DNA of 64,000 nt. It comes from Purpureocillium takamizusanense. Taxonomy: Eukaryota; Ascomycota; Sordariomycetes; Hypocreales; Ophiocordycipitaceae. The DNA is taken from assembly GCF_022605165.1 (NCBI RefSeq), contig NC_063075.1, forward strand, positions 806,001-870,000. The letters are read 5' to 3'. The stretch's first letter is position 1. Each line of letters starts with the position of its first letter. Shown piece by piece: positions 35,357 through 48,400 of this stretch. The notes below the pieces were generated by a model that ran no database searches, was not told the origin of the DNA, and saw only the letters and a program-made list of their open reading frames with translations. Made by a program: the position numbers and the translations under genes.

Positions 35357-36744
35357 TTACGCGCGCTGGCCCGTCTGCTGCATCTCAGGCCGACCGGACC
35401 CGTCCCCACTCAGGTCCGGAATATCATGCTTCTTCCTCAGATCGTCGAGCAGCGGGCCGAACGGATAGTCGCTCGCCATGCTATCGTGGTTGCAGCAGGG
35501 CGAGTGCCTGATGGGAAGCAGCCACTCGATGGGCGTGTTGCCCATGACCGATTTCCAGTTCCCCCAGTAGCCCAGGTCCCACGGGTTCTGACCAGGTTCC
35601 GTGCGCAGGATAGCAAACATACGCTTTGCCTGGTCGTCCCGGGCTGCGAGGCTCTGGCCGGCCGCGGTGCCGAAATGTGGTGGCGGGGCGCTGGCGGGCG
35701 GCGGCGGCTCCGGAGGCCATGGCTGGAGAGGGTACACAATGGTCGGGAAGCTCCTTCGCTTGAGTACATCGTAGGGCACGCGCACCGCGAGGTAGAACTG
35801 CTGCCTCTTCCTGAGTATGTCGATGTTGGTGATGTTTGTAAAGATGAAGCGGAGCGATGTCAGCGCCATGGCAAAGGCGAAGAAGGTGAACACCGCCGAC
35901 AGCACGATGACGGCAATTACCCACCCGTCAGTCGGGCGTTCCTCGTCGTTCTGTAGCTTCAAGCAATATGCCCCTATTGCTACACACACGGAGCAGAAAC
36001 AAGTGGTATACATTGTGAATTGGGCGAAGAAATTGAAAGCTTGCGAGAGGGATATGTGTGTCAGCTTTGTCACGGCCGCGACAAACGTGTGGACATCGAC
36101 TCACAGGTCTCGGACACCATGCCGCCAACCCACGGGCATAGGTGATCCATCTTGCGGACGCAGCGGCCCAGTTCGCTAGAGTGGTGCGCGCGGTCCGGCT
36201 TCCACTGCCTGCAGTCGGAGCACCATTTCGGCCGGCCGTCGACCTCGCAGACGAAGGCGTCCTTGCTGTAGAAGGCCTCGAGGCCGGGGCTGTCTGGGTT
36301 CGCATCGGGCGGCACCCAGGGATTCGCTTCGGGGTCTCTCCCGCGCCGCGAGGTCGAAGCTCGTCGCTTCTCGCCGAGGTCGCCGCGCTCCTCGTGCAGG
36401 AGGGGGACCAGGCCCGGGTTAAGCTGAACGGCGAGGAAGGTGCGCAGGTACGTGGCGACGGACAGGACGAAGAACAAGAAGTAGAGCACGAGCAGGGCGA
36501 CTGCGAGCCCAGACTTTCCCTCTGTCCGATAGAGATATTGCACTGGTTTGTCGCGAGCGGTCAGCCCAAGGTCGAGCGAGGCCAGACGAGGCAGGCGCAC
36601 AGGAACGCGCAACCGATTTCACTTACCACACAGGCGGCCCGCGACCGCGTAGGTGCCGATGCCGAACGCGGCGACTATGACGAAGGGGATGATGCGCACC
36701 GTCCACCGGGTGGCTGCACGATTGCTGACGGCGGTGCGCGCCAT
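35357..36744 (-). CDS. pfa5: Pfa5-type DHHC palmitoyltransferase
   Basis: Integral-membrane protein S-acyltransferase that would attach palmitate to cysteines of membrane-associated proteins. Three exons: 36627-36744 (ATG 36742-36744), 36105-36542 and 35357-36039, with introns of 84 bp (GTAAGT) and 65 bp (GTGAGT), giving 412 residues. Four hydrophobic helices: about 14-38, 50-78, then after the zinc-rich domain a pair around [20 protein letters not shown] and [20 protein letters not shown]. The catalytic block reads [19 protein letters not shown] (Cys167 to about 185), so DHHC is DHLC with catalytic Cys175 kept. Canonical zinc cysteines at positions equivalent to Ser161 and Leu164 are absent (HHSSELGRC). 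The RKMDH-x-CPWVGG-V-SET form is what I associate with filamentous-fungal Pfa5. The C-terminal 150 residues are Pro-rich and cytosolic. Confidence 0.88.
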
Positions 36745-38718
36745 GGCAGCATCGTGGGCGCCACGAGGGGGAGAGGAGGAGGAGAGTTGGGATGGAAGCC
36801 GGGTTGGAAGGAGTGATGATGTAAGTGGACATGTAGGCGGGCCGCGTGTGTTGGACGAGGAACACGGCCAGCCAGACGGACAGTGCGCTGCCATGCCACA
36901 CTGTGAGTTTAAACACTGTATTTCCCAAGTGGGGCTTGGGTGGTCGCCTCAACACCGACTCCAGCTTCGGTGCCTCAGCAAAGCCCCATCGCCATAGGCA
37001 TCAATCACCATGCGCCACCCACCACCGACCGTTTCAAATCTTTCGGAAATTGGCAACTGGGCGGCCGCCCGGTGCTCGGTGGCCCCCGCGTCGGTACCAC
37101 CGTGCCACCCAGCACACCGCTCAAGGACTACACGACAAGAGGTCACGACGCTCCCTTCTCTCATCGCACGGCGCACAGCCCCAGCAGCGCGCCTGGCGAC
37201 AAGAAAGTCCCGGTCGCCTGGCAGCAATTTCCTTCCCGGTATGCTCCGTTCAGCACGTCACCGCCACAACAGTTGCCGCCTTGTGCCCCATCATGAACAA
37301 TCCGCTTTCTTGGAGGAGCACAGGACTCGGCACAGTTCCGGTCGGTCGGTGGTGCTGTTGCACATCGCTGGCGCTGGACCTGCACCTGCACCTGCACCTG
37401 CACTTTCCAGAAGCTTTCTTCTTTCGGCGCCCCGACGAGGTGCAGCCACTCGGGGGCCCACATGACCGAAGCGCGTTGACTTGACGGCCGCTGCCTCTCT
37501 GGCGAACCGCCCCGTCCAGGTGCGCCAAACGGGGCTGCTCCCCGTACCGAAACGGCCTCCATTTCTACATCGGCTCGCCCTCCGCAACGCGACAGCGCGG
37601 ATAGTGCAACGCTCGGTCTCGTTCGCCCGGCGCCGGCACCACCACCGCGAGGCGTCCGCACAGCACAGCCCCTCCTCCCTCCTGGCAGCTCGTCGCCCCG
37701 GATCGCTGGGCTATGCAGCCGCGCGACGTCCAGCCGCGGTCACGGTATCCGTGTCCCTTCCAATGCAGTCACGTTTTTTCCACCTGACGTCAATTGAGAT
37801 GCCCTGGTCCCTCGGCGCGGCGGCGAGGTCCGACGGGTTGAGGCTGAAAGATGCAGCAGTGCATGGCTTGGATCCTTGCTGCCCATCGCCTCCAGCACGT
37901 GCCAGCCGACTGCACCGCACCCAGCGTCCCTCCCGTCGCCCTGCTCCCAGGGACGGCGACCGACCGAGAGAGGCGACAACGTCGCCGGTGTCGCTCTTCA
38001 AGGTGAGGCTCGTTGTTCTGGACGAGATGTGGCGGAGCAGACCAACGTTGCCGAGGACCGCGCCTGCTCTGCCACCGTCATTCGACCGCCTGGCAAAGCT
38101 TCCCGTTCCCCTTCCGTTTTGACGTCGGTCATCACGCGACGAGGCCCGTAACGGCAGATGGGGCGAGAGCCTGAGCCGTTGCGGTACTGCTCCGTGGTTG
38201 AGTTACTGATAAGACCCCGCCATGTGACGGACATCGTGAGGCTTTGAGTCAGAGGTGTTGCGTTTTTGCTCTCGTTGCGCTCTGATAACACCGAGCGGTG
38301 CGCGCGCCCCGTCGTCGATTGGCTTTTAGTCGTCGGACAATGCTTGCCTTTTTGTCGCTTCGTTGCGTCCTTGTCTGGCGGAGATGAAGCGGCCAGACCT
38401 CGGTCACGTTTCTCGGTCGCCTCGTCGGTGTGTGTTTATTGTAGGCCTAGAGGCAGGCGCCAACCCTACCAACGAACAGAGGCGGGCAACTCGAGAGCTC
38501 GCGCTCAAACATATATAGACTTAGAATAGTCTCGATACCTAGTCAACAAGACAAACAAGTTTCTTAGCTTGAGCTTCAAAGCCAGAACAACTTCTCCTCT
38601 CAATCTTCCATCAACGCAGCTGTCAACCCAGGGCTCTCACGTCGGAGCGCACTCATCGCATCACACCAAGACGCATCACTCGTCGCAGCAACTCTCGCGC
38701 CGCAGACATACCTTCGCC
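36745..38718. other. Divergent intergenic region, 2 kb
   Basis: Lies between head-to-head Pfa5 and the small Cys-rich gene. Contains an (ACCTGC)4 repeat at 37378-37401 and a TATATA element at 38512-38517. Long frames here are low-complexity and overlap on both strands; none is supported. Confidence 0.55.
38512..38517 (+). promoter_or_regulatory. Candidate TATA box of the small Cys-rich gene
   Basis: TATATA about 207 bp upstream of the ATG at 38719, which would imply a 5' UTR of roughly 170 bases. Position only; no expression evidence. Confidence 0.35.
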
Positions 38719-38910
38719 ATGGCTTCCCACACCAGCAACAACAACAACTCCGTCGTCTTCCTCGCCCAGGAAGAGGTCCGCCAGGTCTACTACTTCTGGA
38801 CCTGCCATATGTGCGGCGGCGGCCCCTTCTGGCTCTCCACCACCCCCGGCTGCGTTCTGTGCGGCCACCCTCGCTGCACCTCGTGCAATGTGACCTCGGA
38901 GACGGCCTAG
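38719..38910 (+). CDS. Small zinc-ribbon-like Cys-rich protein (63 residues)
   Basis: Sixty-three residues from ATG 38719-38721 (MASHTSNNNN); the frame extends upstream but this ATG follows a clean leader and has a GCCATGG context. Six cysteines at 29, 32, 45, 48, 53 and 56 give CX2C-X12-CX2C-X4-CX2C, with His30 and His50 as extra ligands, inside WTCHMCGGGPFWLS and CVLCGHPRCTSC. This spacing suggests one or two structural zinc sites, a common pattern in small fungal zinc-binding proteins. No signal peptide, so probably intracellular. GTAAGT at about 38945 and CAG at about 39014 could bound an intron in the 3' UTR. Converges with the NRPS gene; relation to the peptide pathway is unknown. Confidence 0.65.
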   Translation: MASHTSNNNNSVVFLAQEEVRQVYYFWTCHMCGGGPFWLSTTPGCVLCGHPRCTSCNVTSETA

Positions 38911-39496
38911 ACGGCTTGGCCCGACATCTGCTACTACTTTTCGTAAGTAACTCGTATTTGCTGTGTCTCTATCTCTTGCCCTCTCTCTTACTTTACCTAC
39001 CTGCAACGTGACAGCCGTTGGATACTAACTGAGAAGTAAAGGCCGCACCACAAGCAGGGTCGCGGCACTTCGAATGATTGCGGGCGTGCGACTGATACGA
39101 CAGGAGCCTTGTCGGTCCCGGGTAGGAGGAGGAGGAGGAGGAGGAGGAGGAGGAGGAAGATGCGCCGCCGCCAGAGGTGGTGATGGTGGTGGTGAATGGT
39201 AGGGGTGGCTGACGAAGCTCACCCCAATGTGTGCTTGGATATGGACGTTCGCTCCGCTTCTTATATGTCTTGCTACAACCGTGCGGCTCTCTGAAGCTGC
39301 ATATGAAGGGTGTTGGCGCAGAAAAAAGCGGCGGTTAGAGATCGGTCACAAGGCCAAGGGGGAGATTCATGGCCGGTGCGGGTCGCCGGTCGGCTGAAAG
39401 TTCGTTTCCTTTGTTCCTGTCATGTTCACCTCGCTTGTACTGTTTTGAATACACTTGACGTCAAGATTCGTGCCACGCTTTCTTCTGGGGCTGATG
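38911..39496. other. Convergent 3' spacer
   Basis: 586 bp between the stops of the Cys-rich gene and the NRPS. Includes a (GGA)n run at about 39125-39158 and the possible 3' UTR intron. No gene. Confidence 0.6.
39125..39158. repeat. (GGA)n trinucleotide repeat
   Basis: About eleven copies of GGA/AGG, noncoding, between the two convergent genes. Confidence 0.9.
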
Positions 39497-42400
39497 TTAT
39501 GGTGACGCGCTCACACTAGCGAGCAGACTCTCAACAGTCTCTGAGCCAGTCCCGCCCAGGATAGACGTCACCACGTCGCAGAGGATGTTCAAAACCAATT
39601 CTGCGTTCTTCTGCGTCAAGATGTCGCTGCGCGTGTCGAGAGTCATTTGCATCCTCTCATCTGACAAGGGGCGCGACTCCACCAGGATCTCATCCGGTGG
39701 ATGTGGCCAGTCGTACGAACAAGTGACGAGTGCCTCTGCCTCCCCAAAGGCAAACGGCAGGTCTGGCTCGATGTTTTGATGCACCAAGACGCTCTGGCAG
39801 GATGTGTCCTCGCGCCAGGGCGTCGCTTTGCGTACAATGTCTTTGAAATCAAGCAGCTCGTGGTCGAGGCTCCTGTGGTGCTGCTCTTGCGTGGAGGCGA
39901 GAATATCGGCCACGGTTGCCGCTAGGTTGAGTGTTACGCGCACGGGAATGAAGTTGAGGCACATTCCCACCACGTCCTTGGCGCTAGGGGAGCAGTGGCT
40001 TCGCCCGCTGGACGTCTGCGCAAAGACAACATCGCGTTTGCCAGTCAAGTTGCCCAAGACAAGGGACCACGCAACTTTGACGACGGTAGCAAGCGTTATG
40101 CTGCTTGGTGCCTCATTGGGAAGGTCCACGGTGCGGCTTGCGGTGACAAAGCTGGAGTTTGAGTACGGCGTTTCGCCAAAAGACGCATTGTCTATCCGTG
40201 TAATGTTCGAGTCTCTTAAAGTTTCTTGCCAGAATGTGAAGGCTTCCTCGGTAGGTGCCTGGCTCCAGATATCCAGATACGTCGAGTATGACGGTGCGTC
40301 ACTCAACATGGCCGCCCCCTCGTACAGCAGCTTCAAGTCGCGCCAGAGGATGTGCAATGAATACCCATCGAACTGAGCGTGGCTCAGTCGCACGACCAGG
40401 GCTTGTCCCCCTTCGCTGCTTTCGATGTACCAGAACTGCGTGATTGGAGTACCTAGTGTCGGTATATCGATGTTGTCTTGCTGCCGTTGCCTATCAACAA
40501 AGCTGCCAACAGATAAAGGCGTAAAGTGACGCTGTATCAAGGTTTCAATCTCGTCTACCACAACATTGTGCATCTTGCGGCTCTGTTCAACGAATATCGA
40601 TCTTAGAGCATCGTGTCTTTTCACCAAGGCAGAGCACGCGGCTTGCAGTCTGTTGAGGTCGATTGTGCCGTTGAGATTCAGGATCCAATATTCAGGGGCT
40701 TGGAACAAATATCTCTCTGCGGCTTGCGACACGGGGAGAATGTCCACAATATCCGTCTCCGCAGAACAGCCTGACTTGTGCTCCTGCAGCAATCGAAAAA
40801 TGACTTTTTTACTCGCCAAGTCGAGAGGCTTAGACGATGCTGACGCGGAGCTCTTGAGGACGCGTCCACTGAGAGCCTCTCCTTGAGGGACAAAGAGAGC
40901 AAGTTCAGAAAGCCGTGGGGTGCTGAATATGTTGGTCACGCGAAACGTGAAGCCCTTCTCTTGTGCTTCGTGTGCGAGCCGGATCGCGTCTATCGAGTCT
41001 CCGCCCAAACGGAAGAAGTTGTCGTCCATCCCAACGTCCCCTGGATCCACAGTCAGCACGTCGGCAACAATCTTTTGCAGGGTTCTTTCTTTTGTTGTCC
41101 TAGGTGGCCTTGGTAGAGCTTTGCCCAGTCGGTACTGCTGCATCTCGCGCCAGGTCATGGCCGCAGTTAGATGCCGCAGGAGACGGCGATCTGCCTTGCC
41201 CGCAATGGATAACGGTACGTGTGTCAGAGGAATGAAAACATTTGGTACCATGTAAACTGGTAGGTGTTGGCCCAGATGAGCTGCCAGATGCTGTGCAGTT
41301 TCTCGATGCCTAGTACCTGGTGGGAGAAAGGGGCGTTCGTCTTCAGGCTCGGCCTCTTCGTCGTCGTTCCTCTCTTGGTGGATGAAAGCCACCATTAATT
41401 CGCCTACATCTCGTTGCATTGGCTGTATGACCTCAACGATGGCATTGGCGACGGGAATATTCGTGTGACAGATGTGGTGCTCAATCTCTCCCAGCTCCAC
41501 ACGCTGTCCTCGAAGCTTGACCTGCGTATCCTTGCGGCCAACGTATGTGAGGGTGCCATCAGAGTTGTATCGCACCAAGTCTCCTGTCTTGTACACTCGA
41601 GACCACGGGCGTATTCTTCCTAGCCACGGGGGAGCATCTACGAATGCCTCCGCCGTTCTTGTCGGGTTGTTGAGATACCCGCGTGCTAGCGTGGGCCCTT
41701 CAAGAAGGAGCTCGCCGACCGCTCCCACCGGCATCAAGACGCTGTCGTCGTCCTTGTCGACGACCCACGATACAGCACCCAGTGTTTGTCCAATATTGGC
41801 TGGCTTGGATTCGGGCGTAGCATCTGCCAGCGCGCAACAGACGGAGCATTCCGACGGCCCATAGCCGTTGACAAGTCGCACCTTACCTGCCCAGGTCTCA
41901 ACATCTCGCTGATTCATAGGCTCCCCACCAAGTAGAACTGTTTTCAATCCAGGTACATCTTCTGGACGCAGCACACGCGCAATTGAGGGTGTGAGATCGA
42001 CCCTGTTGACGCGGAAGTCGTTGATGACACCTGCTAGGTTGTCGCGAAGACTCTCCGACGAGGGTACGCAGACGCATCCTCCTGCAAGAAACGTCCAAAG
42101 ATAATCCGCGATGCTCACATCAAACATGTGAGATGCGAATTGGAGTGTCCTCGTCTCTCTGTCAAGGTAGAGTTGTGTTTGCTGGGCCGAGCCGCTCGTA
42201 TAGAATGCTGCATGCTCGGTGATGATACCTTTTGGCTCACCCGTTGAGCCTGACGTGAATATGGCGTATAGGGCGTTGCTAGGGCCAACTTCATTCGAAA
42301 GAGCCAAGGTGTTTGCAGCCTCGCCGAAGTCGGTCCCTAACACAGCAACCGTCGATGACAGCTGGCCTGCAAGGGTTTTGCATACTTTTGAGCTCACAAT

Positions 42401-45400
42401 CACTTGTGCGCCAAGAGCATTGCATATAGCCCGTAGGCGCTGCCACGGCAGGGCTGGATCCAGCAGGGCCACAGCACCGCCGGCTTTGACCACGCCTAGG
42501 ATGCTCACGGCAACCCACTTGGACTTTTCGATTAGAATAGGCACAAAGACTTCGGGACCAACACCAAGGGTCTGAAGATGTGAAGCAAGGCTTGAGGACA
42601 GGTCGTTCAGTTCGCGATAGCTGAGGTCGCCATCCCAAGCACACACTGCCTGTCTGTCAGGGGCGCCAAGATACTGAACTTCAATCCCGTGGTGCACGCA
42701 GCGGTTGACGGCCTTGGGGACGGTTGAGTTCCAGCCTTCGATCTCCTTCCGCGATGACGGGGCCAAAAGGTTGAGATCCGCAATGTTTTTGGACAAGTTG
42801 TCCTGTATCTGCTGTAGGATATGGGCGAAATCAGATGAGAGCCGCCGCACCTCCTCGCCGGCCAAGACGTTACTGTCAAAGTGGAAGGTGATGATTGCTT
42901 CCGCGTCTGAAACCTGGCAGGTAATCTCTAAAGCATACGTACCAAAGTCCGCAGCATTGGTCTCATCCTCGACTGGCACCAAGAGGCAGCCCGCACGACC
43001 TGAGTTTGCCGGTTGGATCAGCAGTAACGACTGAAACCGGCAAGCAACCTCGGCGTCTCCTCCGAGCTTGCGTATGTTTTGTAGGCCCAGCTGCTCATGC
43101 GGGACCATGTTTGCCAGCTGCATTTGCACTCGGTTCAGTTCAGACATGACGGTTTGATCTCTTCTCGGATGGAAACGAAAAGGGACGGTAGTAATGGTAG
43201 GACCGGAGACGTGCTCAATTCCATGGATGTTGGCGTTGCGGCCAGACCCGATGAGGCCAAACACTGCCTCATTCGACTCACTGAATCTGGAGAGAGCCAG
43301 AGTCCAGGCCAGAGTCAATGTGGTTGCTGATGTTTGATCCCCAATAGGATGCAGCTTGGCTCTAATATCCGTCAAGTTGTCAATTACTGGGGTGTAGTCG
43401 TTTGTTGGAAGCGGGGGGAACGAAGTTTCAGAAACGCCTGACAGCTGCTCGCACCAGTATCTTCTCGTACATTCGTTATTTTGTTTGGACATATAGCCAA
43501 CGAAATGATTGAAAGGTCGCTGTAGTAGTTGTTCTCCCGAGAACGCTTGTTCGATCTGGTCGAGAACGAGGTCCAAGGACCATCCATCGTACAAGGCATG
43601 GTGTATGTCGAGGAGAAGCACCCCGGAGGTGCTTCCGTCGTCCTCACTGCTGACATGCAGTTGCACCATTGGGTCGCCTAGCTGGAGCCTTTTGCGCGGC
43701 ACCGTCAAGGTCAGTCCTTCGATGTTGTCAATGCCAGTCACACTCAGTGGAATGTCGTCGTCAAGGACTACTTGATACAGCGCCGAATCCTGGATAATCC
43801 TCGTGCGCAGGATTGGGTTGGCCTTCACCACTGCTTTCCATGCGCGCTTGAGCTTCTCCACGTCAAACATCTCATGCATTCGATAGCGGAAGAGGGCCCG
43901 GTAAGCGCCTTCCTTGCGCAAAGAACCGTACACTATCCCCTCCTGTAGGGGTGTGCACGGGTAGATGTCTTCAATTTGGGATGTTTCGACGCGGCAAGCC
44001 CCGGCCGCTACTTCAAGTAGTGTCGCACGCTTTTCTTTATGCACGAGCTCAAATGGAGCAAGCTTTTCTGGGGAATTGTCGGCTCCGCGATCCATAACGT
44101 CCGCCATGTCGGAGAGCCGCGGGTGAGTGAAAACGTTTGCCACAGACAACCGGTATCCCCTCTCGCGTGCGGCGGAAGCAAGCCGCATCGCAGATATTGA
44201 GTCTCCGCCCGCGCCGAAGAAATTTTCTTCAGTGCTAAGGTCGCTAATTGGCAAGTTCAGCAGGCCGGCCCAGAGCTCAGACATGACGCGCTCCTTGTCG
44301 TTGACAGGCTTGACAGCCGTGGCCGCGCTAGAGCTCAAACGGCTGTCGGAGCCGTCGTTCGGCAGCGACGTGGCAAGCTGCGATATCATGCGACGGTGGA
44401 CTTTGCCACTGTCAGTCACCGGAATGTAGTTGAGGGGCACGAAGGAGGAGGGGATCATGTAGCGAGGAAGCAACGCCGAAAGCCTTGTCTTCGCTTCGTG
44501 GCAGACTTTTCGAAACGTGTCGTCTGGGACTCCAAAAAGCGACTTGTCATCTGCTCTTGAAATGGCAATACCCGCCTCTCTCAGATGAACGAAAGCGAAG
44601 AGCTTAGGTTCAGCTTCAGGCTGATGAACGAGCTCAACGACTATGGCCGTATTGTCGGGGAGAAATTGCTTCAAGTTGGTTTCAACTTCCTCCAGCTCGA
44701 TACGCTGGCCGCGAAGCTTGATTTGTCTGTCCTTGCGGCCTACGTACCGTATGCACCCATCTTCCATGTATTGAACGAGATCACCGGTTCGATACAGCCG
44801 TGAGTCCTTGTCGCCACGAAAGTGGCATAGCCACGACGGACTCGGGATGAAGCTCGCCGCTGTCTTTTCAGGATCGTTGATATAGCCCCTACCAACAATC
44901 GGACCTTCAATCAGGAGCTCTCCGATAGCCCCCCAGGCGCAGAGCCGTGATGGATCCGATGGGCTTACAATCCACCCGGCACCAGTGGCAAAAGTGCCCA
45001 GTGTTCCAGAAGCATACCTCCGTGGGTCGGCGTGCCCGACTACGCACACCGGCGTGCATTCTGCCGGACTGTAGACGTTGATGAGGCAGCAATTGCTTCC
45101 TACCCAACGCTCCACATCAGCAACTCGGAGGGTTTGGCCTCCAAAAACTAACGTTTTGAGCGATGGAACAAGATTGGGCGTGAGGACCTGCGACGTGGAT
45201 GGAATCATGAATACCCAATTAATGTCGTTCCGCGCAATAAATCCATTGAGATCAGATAGTCGCTCCTCGTCAGAGGGGATACACAAACACCCCCCGAAAG
45301 CCAGACAGGTCAAGATCTCCAGGATCGACGCATCGAATGCGTACGATGCAAAGTGTAGCGTCCTGTTGTCCGATGTCAAGTTTAACGGCCCTGCGAGGTC

Positions 45401-48400
45401 TCGAAGAGCCGTGGCAACGCTGTCATGTTCCAGGGTTATGCCCTTGGGAATCCCCGTGCTCCCGGATGTAAACATTACGAAAGCGGCATCTGTCACCGCT
45501 AATTTTCGCGGAGATTCCGGTGGGCTAGAAGGAGGCGTGTCCAGCAGAGCAGCCGATAGTATGACGATGGGAGTGTCAGTGTCTAATGCCTCAACTATGC
45601 CTCGCGTCGCATGTGATACGACGATGACGGCAGCTTGCATCTGCTTGAGCATCTGCTCCAGTCTACCAGGCGGGTGAGAGGGATCCAGAAAAGCGCAAGC
45701 GGCCCCCGCCTTGAGAACGGCGAGTGTAGCCACGACGGTCCATCGCGACTTTTCCATGCAAATCGCTATGGTTGTGTCAGGACCAATAACGTGCGAAATC
45801 AGACGTTGCGAAAGTCGGCCACAGTCTCTCCGTAGCTGCTCGTATGTAAGTGAGCCGTCCCATGAAGAAATCGCCTTCTTTTCTGGGTGCAGTCGGCATT
45901 GTTCCAACACCAGGTCGTGGACCAACCGATCCGCACAGGTCAACGTGGATGCGTTCAAGGCCCCGACACGCTCCAGGTCATGAGGGCTGATGACCTCAAT
46001 ATCCTTTATCGCCATTTTTGGGCTTCTCATCACTTGCTGAGCAACATGGTCGAGTTGATGAGCCAAATTGTGCGCTTCAACCTCGTTCAAAAACGACTTG
46101 TCAAAGTTTGCGGTTAGTTGAACGGAGTGCTTGTCCGGCGAGAGGGAGAATATCATCAGCAGAGGCGTGCTCGCAAAACGAGAGTACACGTCGTCAGTTT
46201 CCAAGGCTTCCTTGTAGAAGTCGCTCTCCACGTCTTGGTCTGCTGGCTGGATGACCAGCTGGGTGTGGAAGTCGCATGCCACCGCCGTTTCAGCGCTTAT
46301 GGAACGAATATTCTGTAGCCCAATCTGCTCATGTGATGTCATGTCAAGCACACGTCTTTGTATGGACATGGCTGCTTGTTCCACGGGCATCATTTCTAAC
46401 AGTCTGATACGAAAAGGCACCGTCGTGATGGTTGGGCCAACGCATTGTTCGATGCCCCTCATACGCGCGTTTCTCCCCGAGAGTGTGAGCCCGTACACGA
46501 CGTCATCCGCAGCTGTGTAATGGCTGAGCACGATCGCACATATGAGCTGAATAATGGCTGAGAGTGTCACATCCACAGTATCGGTGTTCATGATCTGGAT
46601 CCTGTGTGTAACAGACTGTCGTTGAAGGGAAGAGCTTGGGAATCGGGGTTGCGCGGGAAACATCGAGACGTCCAAATCACGGAACTCTTGCCTCCAGAAC
46701 TCTCTGCTCTCACTGGCATCGAGTGTCTTCAAATAAGCCACAAACGCGTTGAAAGGTTGGACAGTGAGCCTTTCACCCTTGTAGGCCGCTTCAGCTTGAT
46801 GGAAGATGAGCGGCAGCGACGTGCCATCGTACAGGGCGTGATGAAGCCAAAGCTGCAGCCTATGCTCGTCGCCGTACTTGACTAGTTTGATCCTCTGAAG
46901 TGGTTTTCCGGGCATGATTTCCAACGGGTCGTCGCGTGATGACCACTCCAGCTTCTCTGCAATGACAGCTTGTAGAGTACAGTCGCCCACGGGTCCCAGG
47001 ACCAGGCGCGTGCGAAGAATAGGGTTCGCGTCATACACGGCTGTCCACGCCAGGAGCAACAGATCAAGGTCGGCATTTCGAGGTAGGCTGAACTCCATCC
47101 TGGCTACATAATGGTCCTGGTGCATCATGCTCAGCGCGAATAGGCCCTCCTGCATGGGGGTGCACGGGTAGATGTCTTCCACAGAGTCCAGGTCAACGCC
47201 GCAAGCCTGCGCCACGAATGTTATGAGATCGTCACGACTTTCCGTCTCCGTCAGCTGAAAGGGCAATATTTCTTCGGAAATACACTGGGTCGGGTGTCCA
47301 AGAGATAATGCCAGATCAGACAGACGAGGGAAGCGGAACAAATCGGCCACAGACAGGGAGTACGATGCTTCATTGAGGCGACCGACTACTTTCATCGCGC
47401 CAATTGAATCACCTCCAATGTGGAAAAAGTTGTTATCCATGCCCACAGATTCTGCAGGCAAGCGGAGCGCCTGACATACGGCCAGTTGAACGGCGACCTC
47501 GGCGGCGGTCGCTGGGGCGCGATGGGAGACAGACAGGCCGTAAGCTAGGAGTTCACGCCTAGTGAGTTTCGAGACCGCGTCCCGGAGCAGTCGCCGATCG
47601 ACCTTTCCGGTCATCGTCAGAGGAACGCGCGTGAGTGGTAGGAACAGAGATGGGACCATGTAACTCGGCAGTCGAGAGCGAAGGCGTCGCTCTACCTCTT
47701 CAAACTGGTTTCCGATAGTGGCCACAGCCTGGCCCAAGACTGGCTCTGCCGTTCCGGACTCATAATCACGCAGGTAGATGAGCACGGCGAGCATGGTGTC
47801 CGATTTCTCGCCCTCTGGTGTCACCAGGTCTGCCACGACCTGTCGCGCTGCGGGCAGACATTCCCGTACATGCTGTTCGACCTCGCCCAGTTCTATGCGT
47901 TGCCCACGGAGCTTGACTTGGTTGTCTTTCCGCCCCATGAATAGTAGCGAGCCGTCGCCGCTGAAGCTGTAGCGGACAAGGTCTCCGGTCTTGTAAAGTC
48001 GTCCCTGCCTGCCGCGCCTGAGGCGGTGAAGCCAGCCCGGGTAGCCAATAAACGACGCTTCAGTTGCTTTCTCATCCTTCAGATAGCCGTTTGCTAAAAT
48101 GGGTCCTTCAACAACAAGCTCGCCCACGGCGCCGGGCGGCGTAAGAATGCTGCTGTCTCTTGGATCAACGATCCAGCATGCCGCACCAGCACCCCAGCCG
48201 ATGTTCGAATCACCACATTCCAAAGTTGTATTTGGCTGTATAGACGTGTCAATACAGCATTCTGCGGGTCCATAGCCGTTCATCAAGTGCACCCTGTCCT
48301 TCCATTTGTCAATGTCCATCATGGTGACGGCTTCACCGCCCAGGGCCAGAATCTGGAGCGTCTCCAACTTGGTTGGCGACAAGACCCTGGCCAACGATGG

